Assembly (NCBI GenBank): GCA_922989275.2
Contig: OV277856.1
Coordinates: 84,773,038 to 84,837,037, forward strand
DNA: 64,000 nt
From: Gari tellinella
Taxonomy: Eukaryota > Mollusca > Bivalvia > Cardiida > Psammobiidae
Direction: 5' to 3'
Positions 1 to 11,201 of this stretch are shown here, piece by piece; position 1 is the first letter of the stretch; each line of letters begins with the position of its first letter. The notes beneath the pieces were generated by a model. That model worked only from the letters and a program-made list of their open reading frames with translations. It made no database searches and was not told the DNA's origin. Position numbers and translations under genes: made by a program.

Positions 1-28
1 TTTTACGTTTTATTGCGATGCATTTACG

Positions 29-969
29 AGTAGTATATGCGCCGGTTTGCATGTAAACAAAGATGACGTAATCGGCGGCCATCTTGGATGACCATCTTTT
101 CTAAAAATAGGATAAACACGTGGGTCTATATTTAGCTCAGGAGTGAAGGTCATGTACGGAGTTTCATGTAGATCGGGGTGTACTGTGTGTATTGGATCTA
201 CACGGTATAGGTCTACACGGTATACAGAGCTGAACATGTACAGACAAAGCCTTTCAAAGTTAATCCCTTCTAAGGAGACATTATGTTTCCGTTCCATTGA
301 CTCGAGACAGGATATGAGAACAATGGCTTATTCACCCGTCAAACTTAATCCCTCCTGGGAGACAGAATGTCTGGCATGGCTTTATTCAACACCGGACGTG
401 GGAACAAAGACCCATTGAAACTTAATCCCTGACAAGTCTCCATAGTGTCTGACTGCGATTGGCCTAGGAAGGTACAACAATAGCTAGTCAAAGTAATGGA
501 GTAGACGTCTACAACCCTGATCTTTTTTACAGGCAGTTACTAACATGTTGGTGCAGGAGTTTTACAGGCAGTAATAAAGTTAAAGCTATTGAACTACTGT
601 AGTACATTTCTATAATTCAAGATAAGTTTCTTCAATTTTACAGAGGCTATAACGAAACCATTTATACCTTAATATCGGTTGACTTGAGATGGTATTAAGA
701 TAAGAGTACAAAGACCCTATTGTTGGGGGATTAAAAGTTTACACACCAATAGCGGTAGTCACTAGCAAGTTAGCAACGGATTAAAATGTTACAAAAATAC
801 TGCCTTTATACAGATAGTTCTGTCCCCGATTTCACGATGCATCCTAGACTTAACCATAGTGTTCATCATTTTAGAAAAACTCTAAAAGGAAGGATATCAA
901 TGAAAAGTGCCGTATTCTCTTTTCTCTATTGGTGAACGTTTTAACGCTGTTATCTTATTTCTTTTAGGT
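29..969 (+). repeat. Left inverted arm of the foldback element
   Basis: The reverse complement matches 5048-5907 almost throughout. This arm is longer because it holds roughly 70 extra bases around 470-540 (or the right arm lost them) and an extra 8 bases near 766. It contains diverged tandem units of about 85 bp, each with a GGGATTAA-type motif and a CAGACATTCTGTCTCC-type motif. The arm yields an inverted ORF pair (10-297 minus and 5639-5911 plus) that merely reflects the duplication. Confidence 0.85.
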
Positions 970-977
970 TTATACAT

Positions 978-1380
978 AAAAAACTGATCAAGTAACAACA
1001 AAAACTGATCAAGTAACAACAAAAACTGATCAAGTAACAACAAAAACCTGATCAAGTAACAACAAAAACTGATCAAGTAACAACAAAAACTGATCAAATG
1101 GTCCTATACAAATTCAATGTAAAATGACAAAAATTGATCAAGTAGCAACAGAAACTGATCAAGTAACAACAAAAACTGATCAAGTAACAACAAGAACTGA
1201 TCAAGTAACGACAAAAACTGATCAAGTAACAACAAAAACCTGATCAAGTAACAACAAAAACTGATCAAGTAACAACAAAAACTGATCAAATGGTCCTATA
1301 CAAATTCAATGTAAAATGACAAAAACTGATCAAGTAGCAACAAAAACTGATCAAGTAACTACAAAAACTGATCAAGTAAC
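978..1380. repeat. 21-bp tandem array in three blocks with higher-order spacers
   Basis: The unit is a 21-mer containing CTGATCAAGTAACAAC. Three blocks are separated by two near-identical 33-bp spacers (about 1096-1128 and 1288-1320, beginning AAATGGTCCTATAC), so the array has a higher-order period of about 190 bp. Some units carry one extra C and are 22 bp. Because 21 is a multiple of three, the minus strand reads as repeated Leu-Asp-Gln-Phe, which is not a protein. Confidence 0.9.
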
Positions 1381-1820
1381 AGCTTATAAGAATGACACGG
1401 TCTTCTGTGATGTATCCTGTTACCTCATTCATAAGAAAGATGCCTGACATTGAAGCCCATACCCCGGAAAGGGATACCTTTCTAGACAAGGACGATACGC
1501 ATTCTGACAAGTGGCATTTACTCGGGACGCACGTTCCCAAGACCGAAATTGTTTACTTTTGTCAAATGATTATCGTCTATATTATCATTATTACTTCCGT
1601 CGTTAATTTGTCTATACAAAACGGATCGTCGGAACTGTGGATAAGCTTACTCAGCAGTTGCATAGGTTACGCTATACCTAGTCCTAAACTCAAGAAATAA
1701 TGACCACCCTTCCCTTCGAACCTTGCTCGAGTCTGTGTATAAGAGGTCAGACGGGTAGTGGTAAAGCACAATGAGTGTACCGATTTCTCAAACACACGAA
1801 ACACATGTACAAGAGCGGAA

Positions 1821-2100
1821 GTGGTGGTGGTGGTGGTGGTGGTGGTGGTGGTGGTGGAGGTGGTGGAGGTGGTGGTGGTGGTGGTGGTGGTGGAGGTGGT
1901 GGTGGTGGAGGTGGTGGTGGTGGTGGTAGAGGAAGTGGTGGTGGTGGAGGTGGTGGTGGTGGTGGTGGTGGTGAAGGTGATGGTGGTGGTGGTGGTGGTG
2001 GAGGTGATGGTGGTGGTGGTGGAGGTGGTGGTGGTGGTGGTGGAGGTGGTGGAGGTGGTGGTGGTGGTGGTGGAGGTGGTGGAGGTGGTGGTGGTGGTGT
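1821..2100. repeat. (GGT)n/(GGA) trinucleotide microsatellite, ~280 bp
   Basis: Interrupted GGT repeats with GGA, GAT and AGA variants. All six frames stay open and read as poly-Gly, poly-Val, poly-Thr, poly-Pro and so on, which explains the long ORFs here. All the G runs lie on one strand, so two-tetrad G-quadruplexes are possible. Confidence 0.95.
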
Positions 2101-2298
2101 CAAATTCAGACTTGTCCTTGCCTAAAACTTTATTAAGTAACACTTAGTCATGTACAGACTTGAACAAAACCACCTATTGTCCAACATTAAAACGAGCCAG
2201 ACTTTGTGGCGACTTACAACGGATTAAGGATTGACATTTGAATAGGCTATTGTTGTACCTTCCGGTCCTAGATCAATAGACATCAGACATTCTGTATA

Positions 2299-2400
2299 GG
2301 TTAGTGTCTATTAGTCGATTTTAACAAAAATTAAAAGTCAAGCGAGGGGCACCCGAGCGACTTTTAATCTTTTGTTAAAATAGACTAATAGACACTAACC
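2299..2400. repeat. 102-bp hairpin (foldback)
   Basis: GGTTAGTGTCTATTAGTC at the left is complemented by GACTAATAGACACTAACC at the right (one base difference in the stem). The middle pairs TTAACAAAA..TTAAAAGTC with GACTTTTAAT..TTTTGTTAA around a short CG-rich loop. It is probably a small foldback transposon within the larger element. Confidence 0.75.
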
Positions 2401-2654
2401 CATTTAGTGGTTGAAATTATTTTTTTGGTACCGACAAAGACCTATACCGTCAATTGGAAGTAATAAAACGTTTGTACTTCCCGAAACACCCTTTTTAAAA
2501 AGTACCGACAAAGAAATGTCAAAGGAAATGGACATACCTTTAAATAGAAACAAAAATCAGTTCATTTATATCCTTTCCAAATTAGAATGGTTTGCGCCGA
2601 AATGACAATATGCGTTTCATTTCTCAGCTGGACGGATATGCTCCAGGTGCATGC

Positions 2655-2809
2655 ATAATGTGTGAGGAAGGTGGCTAACGCAAGGTGAAAGTCAAACAAA
2701 AATCATTAGGGGCCTTCTGTTTTACTTTCACCTTGCTTTAGGCTGCCATCAGTCTTTCATACAATCAATTATTCTACCTGTTAGTGGTCGTAATAGAGAG
2801 GTTTTGCTG
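2655..2809. mobile_element. MITE family D, truncated copy
   Basis: The D hairpin core (GCAAGGTGAAAG..TTTTACTTTCACCTTGC) is followed by the right end AGTGGTCGTAATAGAGAGGT..CTGTA. The left terminus is not recognisable. Confidence 0.65.
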
Positions 2810-2893
2810 TACATGTACATACTTTTCTAATTTTAATTGCATAGTTCTTGCATTTGTATTAGTTAAAACGGCAAATTACCATTGATTATTGTT

Positions 2894-3364
2894 TCAAACC
2901 CTTTACTCCATAGCCTGTTTTCAGTATCGAAGACGGATGGTTGCTTAAGATAGGCTGAAAGTAAAGCAGAATGCTCCTTAAGGAATTGTCTGCATTATTT
3001 TCAGCCTGCTTTAAGATACTATCTGCTACAGTGGAGAAAACGTTATTCTTTCCCAATAAACGCGTTTACGCTAAAACTATTATTTGCAGTGCAAACAGTT
3101 TGGAGCCAGATCAGACGTCTGATCAGGCTCCAAACTGTTTGCCACCAAGATAAACATGAATTATCAGAATTGTCAAAAAGTTGCACTTTTCTACCTTTTA
3201 GCGCTTTGCGTTTGCGTACGTTTGCGTTTCAACGGGAAATAATAACAGATTCTCCACTGTAGGATATAGGTAATATTTCTCATGGTGCATATACTTGACT
3301 GTATAAAATGGAGGAGGAACAAATGAAATACGTTAAAATGTGTATCTATGGAGTAAGGGGTTAA
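2894..3364. mobile_element. MITE family C copy interrupted by a family A MITE
   Basis: The left end CCCTTTACTCCATAG and the right end CTATGGAGTAAGGGGTTAA are family C termini. The core pairs TAGGCTGAAAGTAAAGCAGAATG with its degraded complement. The A element at 3029-3259 sits cleanly inside; removing it and one TA restores TCTGCTAGGATA, as seen uninterrupted at 20388 and 47390. Confidence 0.8.
3029..3259 (+). mobile_element. MITE family A (nested in C; hairpin centre lost)
   Basis: Flanked by TA on both sides, with terminal CAGTGGAGAA/TTCTCCACTG. The central hairpin is short (GATCAGACGTCTGATC): the usual GCCGGGTAACCCGGC middle is missing, making this 231 bp instead of 246. Confidence 0.9.
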
Positions 3365-3526
3365 GAGAAGTAGCACTGTGCTAGTTTACTGTTAAGACAA
3401 TCATTTTCTAGTTTTGTATAATTAAATATCTACATTCACTATCACTAAAAATGTTGGGTTTTTGGGGTTTTTTTTCTCGGGTTGAAAACTTTCATTTACA
3501 GTTGAAAGTTGAATTCCGCTTAAGCC

Positions 3527-3656
3527 GGTGCTAGGGGGCGTGAGCACTGTTGCATATTTCAGTATTGCTCATGAACAGACTCAATTAAACCGAGTCTGCG
3601 ATTTTCAGTATTTGCTTTGTTTTCTGTGCTTTCAAAGGATCTCCCCTTATTTAGAT
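3527..3656 (+). repeat. 130-bp dispersed repeat, copy 1
   Basis: Runs from GGTGCTAGGGGGCGTGAGCA to CCCCTTATTTAGAT. An inverted copy of the same length is at 58364-58493, about 90% identical by eye. It contains a small hairpin (CAGACTC..GAGTCTG). No tRNA-like promoter boxes or TIRs were seen; the class is unknown. Confidence 0.75.
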
Positions 3657-3698
3657 TTTTATGTATATTGTAGATTCCCCAAACCCGACATTGCACTT

Positions 3699-3953
3699 GC
3701 AATCTGCCATTTCTCCGGATTTTTCCTAAATCTTAGGATTTTTTTCTTGTACTTGGTAGCTTAAAGCAGGCTGAAATTTAAGCAGAATGCGCCTTCATGC
3801 GCATATTGTTTTACTTCAAGCCTGCTTTAAGCAGTCACGCGTCAACAAAAGTAGAAGCAGGCGTTTGGGTAAAGGTATGATTTGTAAAATTGCACTTGAA
3901 AAATGCAAATTAGGAAATCTTAGGATTTTTCATGTCAACTTATGGCAGCCCTG
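3699..3953. mobile_element. C-core MITE with long CTGCCAT ends, copy 1
   Basis: It carries the C hairpin core (CTTAAAGCAGGCTGAAA.. at about 3762-3834), but the ends differ from family C: GCTGCCAT..GGATTTTTCC..AATCTTAGGATTT and its complement ending GGCAGCCCTG. A second copy is at 34919-35154. Confidence 0.65.
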
Positions 3954-4143
3954 CTCATCAAAGGCTCTTTGAGGTTCTTTGAGGCTTACCGACACACCTG
4001 CGAATCAACCCAAATACGCATGCGCAGGATTAAATTTTTTAGTCGTTGTTTAGTGTTTGATAGTACTGACTTACAAAAATTAATCCTCGAAAATTTTCAA
4101 AAATACTCAACTCTCATTGGTCAAAAAATAATTTCAACCACTA

Positions 4144-4310
4144 AGTCTCCTACGAAGGGATTAACTCTGACGTATGAATAAGCCATTGTTCCCATATCCT
4201 GTTCCGAATAATAGAACCCAGACATTCTGTCTACTCTTAAGGGATTAAATTTGAAAAGGGATTAAGGACTTGTCTGAACATGTTTAGTTCTAAATACAGT
4301 AACATCATGT
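4144..4310. repeat. Extra internal copy of the arm's ~85-bp module
   Basis: Two consecutive units (TCTCCTACGAAGGGATTAAC.., CAGACATTCTGTCTACTC..) resemble 5574-5700 in the right arm. The foldback element is therefore built from one satellite-like module present both in the arms and inside. Confidence 0.6.
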
Positions 4311-5047
4311 TATATTTCTGATTAGGAGTTTGTCTACTTGTCTGAACATGTCTAGTTCTAAAAATAGCTATACGTACAACGCATGCGCACGCAGTAAGGA
4401 GAAGAACACTGGATAATCAGTCATTTGCGCTCAAGACGTCGAGGAGAACACACGGTAGAATGAGGTATTTATTGACTTATTTGTTAGTATCATTGTCCGG
4501 GAGAACCAAATACATTTATCGGATTGTGGTTAATTTAAGTAACACACATACAGACTTATCTCTAACCGACATCCTATCGAACGAGACCTAAATTGCACCC
4601 ATTTGTCAAGTAATAACGGAAATACAGACATTTTATAAGAGAAATACGTCATTTCCGGGTTCAAAGAAGAGTGACTTCCAATTGGGTTACGTCAGTCGAT
4701 AGGTGGTCTCGAGACCTTTCTAACGAGACCAAACATGACGAGATTCGGTCTACAATGAAAGGAGAGAGAAGGATTTGAATATTTTCATTCTGGTTGATGA
4801 CGTCATAGGTGACATTTTAAAACCCCTGTAACTCGCGAACTATGCAACCTAGAGCCACACATCCAGATATATTTTTGATCAGCACGACGTGCTCTTTTTA
4901 ACAGTCTATAAATCTTAGGGTTACGTGAAGTTTGATCATTAGGTTTAAAAAAATCTATAAAGGGGCATAACTCGAGAATGACTGACAATATATGGTGAAA
5001 GTTACTTCAAACTTAAAGCCTAGGATAAGAGCTCACCATAGGTACCT

Positions 5048-5907
5048 AAAAGAAATAAGATAACAGCGTTAAAACGTTCACCAATAGAGAAAAGAGAATA
5101 CGGCACTTTTCATTGATATCCTTCCTTTTAGAGTTTTTCTAAAATGATGAACACTATGGTTAAGTCTAGGATGCATCATGAAATCGGGGACAGAACTATC
5201 TGTATAAAGGCAGTATTTTTGTAACATTTTAATCCGTTGCTAGTGACTACCGCTATTGGTGTGTAAACTTTTAATCCCCCAACAATAGGGTCTTTGTACT
5301 CTTATCTTAATACCATCTCAAGTCAACCGATATTAATGTATAAATGGTTTCGTTATAGCCTCTGTAAAATTGAAGAAACTTATCTTGAATTATAGAAATG
5401 TACTACAGTAGTTAAATAGCTTTAACTTTATTACTGCCTGTAAAACTCCTGCACCAACATGTTAGTAACTAGGCCAATCGCAGTCAGGCACTATGGAGAC
5501 TTGTCAGGGATTAAGTTTCAATGGGTCTTTGTTCCCACGTCCGGTGTTGAATAAAGCCATGCCAGACATTCTGTCTCCCAGGAGGGATTTAGTTTGACGG
5601 GTGAATAAGCCAATGTTCTCATATCCTGTCTCGACTCAATGGAACGAAAACATTATGTCTCCTTAGAAGGGATTAACTTTGAAAGGCTTTGTCTGTACAT
5701 GTTCAGCTCTGTATACCGTGTAGACCTATACCGTGTAGATCCAATACACACAGTACACCCCGATCTACATGAAACTCCGTACATGACCTTCACTCCTGAG
5801 CTTAATATAGACCCACGTGTTTATCCTATTTTTAGAAAAGTAGGTCATCCAAGATGGCCGCCGATTACGTCAGCTTTGTTTACATGCAAACCGGCGCATA
5901 TACTACT
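5048..5907 (-). repeat. Right inverted arm of the foldback element
   Basis: Inverted copy of 29-969, starting at CCTAAAAGAAATAAGATAAC. It lacks about 70 bases that the left arm has next to CGATTGGCCTAG. Tandem units of about 85 bp begin near 5492, 5574 and 5658. Confidence 0.85.
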
Positions 5908-5911
5908 TTAA

Positions 5912-6320
5912 TGTAACGTTTTGCGTTTCAACGGGAAAGACTTATTCATCTCCATTGTAAGTCAAGCACTCTTTTCGTTCATCAAGACTCTTATGTAGAG
6001 TCTTCAGGAATGCGACCAGAAAAATCTAAATTAGACCCATTCATTGTTGTAATGGTAATTTACTCGTCAACATAAAAATCAAATGTCATTGGCACAAAAA
6101 AGCTCATCTCTCTTTCATTATGTAAATCATCTCTTTAAATTGCTTATACATCACCGATATCATTAAAGTTCTCATTTGGTGCATCTTAATTCTTCATGCT
6201 TCATGATAATTGATGATAACTGTTGTACACGGTTCGGATCTGAGTAACTCGTCATCTCATCCAGCTCCAAACTGTTTAACCCTTTCTTGGTCAAATTTTT
6301 GGGGAGAATATTACCCCTTC
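5912..6320. other. Intergenic, nothing recognised
   Basis: AT-rich sequence with no ORF or clear repeat. It ends in the left border of the B-type element that follows. Confidence 0.5.
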
Positions 6321-6526
6321 ACCGCTTTATTGCCGTCTGCTTCATAACTGCTGTTTGCAAGACACGTTTCAACGTTAGATTTAAGGTTGCATGACTTGAT
6401 AAATATCGATAAGAGTGTCAAACAGTTTGGATCCTGCACAGACGCGCCTTTCGCGGCGTCTTATCAGGACCCAAACTCTTTGCAAACGTGCTTTAAAGCG
6501 CCATTGAGAGTGAACCGGTTAATCAC
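6320..6526. mobile_element. MITE family B (subtype B'), degraded
   Basis: Left end TACCCCTTCACCG..TTGCCGTCTGCTTC, hairpin core CAAACAGTTTGGATCCTG..CGGCGTCTTATCAGGACCCA (about 6419-6482), right end GCGCCATTGAGAGTGAACCGGTTAA. Confidence 0.65.
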
Positions 6527-6938
6527 TCTTGCGATCCTGATAAGAAAGAAGTTGTAGGCGACCATTTCATGGCGCGCGCATGGTTATCATTCAGTGTTTA
6601 AGGATATGTTCATAATGGAAGCGTGTGATTGAAATATATTCCATCATTTTACTGCAATTGATTTGAAAAACCACTTTTAAGAGCGTATATCATTATCTCG
6701 ATATGAAATTTTTATGTAAACTAGAAAGCCTAATCCCATTGTATACAGCAATTTTGAAACAGACATGGTTTCAAACTAGGTTTTGTTTAAACAAGTACAA
6801 ATTGTCATGAGTAAGTTTGTTTTGCATTTAGCTTAAAGACTGCAAAACCATCATTTTCTGAGTTACTGTATTGCACAGGACTATGCATTCATACAAATGC
6901 TTGGTTGTCTGAATAGGACATTTTTGTCAGGAGCTATG

Positions 6939-7090
6939 CTGACCCCTTTACTACCTAAAAATAGTTATTTGCAAACAGTTTGGATACAAACTGTTTGACT
7001 CTCAGTGTAGACAAAAATTTAGATTTGAGAAACAAACTTCAGATGGCAATTAGTTAAAAGCAAATGACGCCATGACAGTGAAGGAGTAAA
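6939..7090. mobile_element. MITE family B with minimal 27-bp hairpin
   Basis: Left end GACCCCTTTACTACC and right end GACGCCATGACAGTGAAGGAG. The core is reduced to GCAAACAGTTTGGATACAAACTGTTTG-type outer arms (about 6970-6997); the whole GATCAGACGCC inner part is missing. Confidence 0.65.
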
Positions 7091-8100
7091 CTCAATTGAG
7101 ACATACAAAACGTATAATGCAACGTTAAGCAACGGAGAATGACCGTAGACAAAACCGCCAATCCTGTTGCAAATGAACAGATACTTCGTCATGGTTCAGT
7201 AGTTACGGCACTCAAAAGACGGCTTGTTTTTTATAAAGTTACTCATTGAACCGTGCGACGCAACGTTAAATGCTTATATATATATATATAAATGTAAAAA
7301 TAACTAAATGAACTTACACACTTTTTAAAATATAAACATATAATGTCATTTTGTATTTTATACTGAATAAAAGTTTCGTTCTATCTTGAAACGAATGGTA
7401 AATCCATCAAAACTTTAAATATCTAGGTATAAATAGAAAAGTCCATGGTTAAAGAAACTGCGGGAAATTTCGAAACTCATCGACACCTGCAAACACTTTT
7501 AGTAAAAAAATACCCTACGTCGTTGCCGTTTTAGCCGGAAAAACACATGTATGACAATTTCCAAACAATCTCAAATCTGACTTGTTCAATATGCTGAGAA
7601 ATTTACAGCAGTTAATTCACTATTTTTCTAAAGATAAGGCGCATCTTTAATTTAATAATCTGATCAGCTTATGCCACTGTATACTACATTAATTTATTTC
7701 AGAGCATGCCTAATCGCAATTCTAATTGAAACATGGTTCGAGCTATTATATCGAGTACGATACACAAACAAAACGTATATAAGGATTGCGCGCTCTGTGA
7801 GAGCGGCAGAAACGACATGCTAGAGATGGTAAGACCCAGGGATACGTTAAAGTAGTAAGGAATATGTGGTGAAGTTAGAAATGCTTGAGGAGGGAGATCG
7901 CGCCTAGGGACAGATTTGAAATAGAAGTTAGACAGAACAGTTTGGCTTGTTGTAAAGAGGTTTCACGAACCTGGGTTTCACAACGCCAAAATGGACTTTT
8001 AACTTCGAACTTCATTACACTATTTGAATACCTGAACATATTTTTGTCGACAGAGATGGTTCTAAAACTTCATTGTCGTGACGTTACATATTTTAAACAA
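7091..8100. other. Intergenic, no gene seen
   Basis: AT-rich DNA with a short (TA)n tract near 7275-7290. A short open frame at 7885-8115 resembles nothing I know and overlaps a degraded B element, so I do not call it. Confidence 0.5.
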
Positions 8101-8270
8101 TTTTCGCCTGCTTGAATTCATCGAATTTATATTTCAGGCAACATGACGACAGAAACATCGATACGAGTGTCAACTAGTTTTGATCTTGATCATAAGCCAA
8201 CTTATCAGGCGCCGAGTTTCACGGCGTCTGATTCTAATTAACACTGTTTGAAAAAGTCATTGAACTCGGT
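8100..8270. mobile_element. Degraded B-type MITE
   Basis: It retains TCGCCTGCTTGAA on the left, ATACGAGTGTCAACTAGTTTTGATC and a worn GGCGCCGAGTTTCACGGCGTC centre. Ends are not clear. Confidence 0.45.
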
Positions 8271-8412
8271 ATACAGAGAACGAGTTTGTTTCTGGAATAA
8301 CGAGACTCGTGGACAACAATGTCAACCGAATAGTGTTTTGTTTATACATCATTGCGTAAAATTATGAAAGCCAATTTACCTAATGTGATATAACAGAGAA
8401 CACACCCATAGT

Positions 8413-8545
8413 TTAACCCCTTAACTACATGACCCCGAGTTCAATGTTTATTTGAAAACAATATGCGGCGTCTGATCAAGATGCAAGCTGTTTGACATTA
8501 ATGTTAAAATTTCTTAAGTCAAAATACCTTAGTATCATTACATAC
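8413..8545. mobile_element. MITE family B, truncated
   Basis: Starts TTAACCCCTTAACTACATGA, with GCGGCGTCTGATCAAGATGC as a half hairpin, then the usual TTTGACATTAATG..TCAAAATACC right-hand segment. The terminal right end is lost. Confidence 0.55.
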
Positions 8546-9095
8546 TCGTTTGCCCGATATTCATTACCGATCGTAAAAAATACATGAGCAAACATTTTTA
8601 TACATACCCTAATATGATGAAATTTATTGATCTATTCCAAATAGAAAGTCAAGTAAAAACTCGCTATATTTTGTGACATCGTTATGAAACATTTAAAAAA
8701 AAAAAAACTCTATTTGAAATAAAATTTCTATTTGAACTACATGCCAATGTTATTGGTACATTTTATGAATAACCTGATTGTTGAATATTGAGCTAATATG
8801 TTTGAAATATTGAGCTATACATTAATTGCTTGATCAATTGACATATAGTTAATTGAACAATTAATTAATTTATTGGTTGTGATGTTTTGGAGTTAATAAC
8901 AGCTCCTACTTTGTATAAGGTTATAGATTGATGGATGTATTACTTAATCCGCGCAACTATATGCACTTAGTATACATGTGTTCTAATGTTTTATCTCGTC
9001 ATAAACTTAATTTAAATTATGCTGGATGCTTTTGATTTTTTTCATAGCTCCTAAAATGTATAATTTTATACAGCACGCCAAATGAGGCGCATAAA
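8546..9095. other. Intergenic, AT-rich, nothing recognised
   Basis: Contains a poly-A run at about 8695-8707 and several imperfect TTAAT/ATTAA stretches. No coding potential seen. Confidence 0.5.
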
Positions 9096-9252
9096 CTGGA
9101 AAAATCCTTTCTCACTCATATACACCCAAATGCTATGGTGTAACTACTCATTGGAATCGTCTCAAAGAGACGATTCTAATGTGTAGTAACACCATAGGGT
9201 TTAATGCAGAAATAAGATTTTAGTGTTCGAAATGCTCCTCTTAGCTGGAGTA
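9096..9252. mobile_element. Foldback family J, copy 1
   Basis: Central palindrome at 9133-9197 (CTATGGTGT.ACTACTCATT..GAATCGTCTC and complement). Right end CTCCTCTTAGCTGGAG. It is related to 54370-54547, which shares both the palindrome and the flanking AAAT.AAGATTTTAG. Confidence 0.6.
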
Positions 9253-10380
9253 ACAGCTTTGAGACTAACATATCTATTATTTGACACATTGTATAATTGA
9301 CTGATGAGGCAATTCATTGATTGAATGACCGATGGAATAGCTTTTCAAGATGGTCGTTTGAGAATTCTTTATATTTGAATTTCAGTATAGTCCATGTATC
9401 TATGTCTTCTATTTCGTTTCGTTGGAGAGTGATCTTGGACCCTGCCGACGTTTGAAACAAATAGTTACATGTGCATTAGTTGTAATATTACTAATTGTAG
9501 AATTAGTTATATTTGGTGCCTTAAATATATTTTACTTTCTTTGAAAGTCATAGTAATTAGCCTATGCTAGATGTTAGGTACCAGTAGACCAACTAGTGCC
9601 AGTGGCATATCTGTCCCCGCAATCCAGCCCAAAACACAACTCTACTGTTAGTTGTTATTGCAGCAATTATAGTGCTGTTACAACAGTAACAACGAGACTG
9701 CAGCGGTAATAATAACATTTGTGCTTTGAAAGAAATTGCAATTATTACAGAAAAGCAGAAATGAACATATGTGAAATAATTGTTAAATCCCCGGATATCA
9801 TTGATTTCTACATCTTGATAATTATAGATGTCATGGTCTATAACTTCAATAGTAGAAGTCAATGTATATGAAAAAAAAGGTTTTCATGTATAAGATCTAA
9901 CTCGGAATTACAAAGTTAATAATGATTATTGCCTTTATGACTAATCATAAAATATGACAATGGACATATCAAAGAAATATTGAGGAACATTCACATGAAA
10001 GTTTTATAAATACATGTATATCAATCAATAAAAATACAACTTTACCGTTGTCTTAATCTTCTGCGATATTGACATACATTTATAATATAGTAATTTTATG
10101 TCACTATATGGGAACATTGAGAACCAGGGTACCCTCCCTCATAACTTTATTGACAAAGTTTTAGACAAAAACAATAAGAAACAAATATTCACCTCTAATA
10201 GTTTAGTGTCTCAATACACTAGTTTGTTAAATACACATGAAAAACGGTTTTTTAGACCCAAAAATCTAACATTTACCTTTTTGCCCTAAATACGCAGTAA
10301 CTTTTAAAAGTAGATTTTTCAATCTCATACATTTTTCTAAATTAGATAATACTTTACTAAACTTGACCAAAAACTTGACC
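9253..10380. other. Intergenic, no repeat or gene recognised
   Basis: A MITE-free stretch. Short frames on both strands (for example 9593-9862 minus and 10098-10289 plus) lack recognisable motifs. Confidence 0.5.
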
Positions 10381-10605
10381 AAAATGGCCACCTGACCACT
10401 CGCGGATCATGAGAATTCATGTTCCCAGAGCTGGAAATGTGGCCATGCAATCTTGTACTATCTTACAAATTCGCTTACGTGAAAAGCCGTTTTCCATGTG
10501 CATACTGGTTGTCATGTGACTGTAATTATTATTAATATTTGTATGCTGATGTTTCCTGCATTGCAGGACTTATGCTTGAATAAATACAAGTTGAAAAAAA
10601 AAAGT
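10380..10605 (+). mobile_element. Possible 3' tail of a retroelement
   Basis: The sequence ends TTGAATAAATACAAGTTG followed by an A-run (10595-10604), like a polyadenylated LINE/SINE 3' end. There is no coding trace upstream. Weak call. Confidence 0.25.
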
Positions 10606-10953
10606 TGAAAATCTGAGACAAAAACGCAAACATCAACTATTAAAACTCTATTACGTTATGCCAGGGAATGGGGCCCACACCCAACGCATACGGTTAGCTA
10701 CCCCTCATGTATATCAATGTGTGTTTAATTAAAGCTGTCTGCAGAATTTCGCTACTAAAGCTAAAGTAGCTTTCTTTTATTTTTACATAATATTCAGTTT
10801 CAGTGGTATTTGATGTCATCAGTGAGTTATCGTATGAGCAATCATTAAACTCATATACTGTTTCTTGTTTAATATTTGTTGGTAGAGTTATGACCAGGTT
10901 AAAACGTGTGTTGTGTCTACTGTCCAACTTCAACCAACGCATCTATTATTGTA

Positions 10954-11199
10954 CAGTGGAGAATCTATTATTCTTTCCCAATAAACGCGTTTACGCTAAA
11001 ACTATTATTTGCAGTGCAAACAGTTTGGAGCCAGATCAGACGCCGGGTAACCCGGCGTCTGATCAGGCTCCAAACTGTTTGCCACCAAGATAAACAAGAA
11101 TTATCAGAATTGTTAAAAAGTTGTTCTTTTCTACATTTTAGTGCTTTACGTTTGCGTACGTTTGCGTTTAAACGGGAAAGAATAACATATTCTCCACTG
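10954..11199 (+). mobile_element. MITE family A, full length (246 bp)
   Basis: TA-flanked. Ends CAGTGGAGAATC/TATTCTCCACTG, then TTCTTTCCC. Core hairpin at about 11018-11082 (GCAAACAGTTTGGAGCCAGA..). The two arms differ by one conserved base (GCCAGATCAG versus GCCTGATCAG), which sets orientation. Confidence 0.95.
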
Positions 11200-11201
11200 T
11201 A

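Larger units (their letters stand above)
29..5907. mobile_element. Large foldback element with ~0.9-kb inverted arms
   Basis: The two ends are long inverted copies of one another (arms given separately), enclosing about 4 kb. The ends begin AGTAGTATATGCGCC on both sides. The interior has no credible ORF: it holds a 21-bp tandem array, a GGT microsatellite, a 102-bp hairpin, another copy of the arm's own repeat module, and nested MITEs of families C, A and D. Such structure fits a non-autonomous Foldback-like or long-TIR DNA transposon. I could not identify the superfamily or a target-site duplication, and the left boundary lies close to the window edge. Confidence 0.7.

Noticed and set aside
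978..1380. CRISPR array
   Set aside because: Units are contiguous with no unique spacers, and the genome is eukaryotic.
897..1540. LDQFLLL repeat proteins
   Set aside because: Produced by a 21-bp tandem array whose period is a multiple of three.
1667..2143. Poly-Thr, poly-Pro, poly-Gly and poly-Val proteins
   Set aside because: All frames of the GGT microsatellite are open; no unique flanking coding sequence.
29..5907. LTR retrotransposon
   Set aside because: The long terminal copies are inverted, not direct, and no gag/pol trace lies between them.
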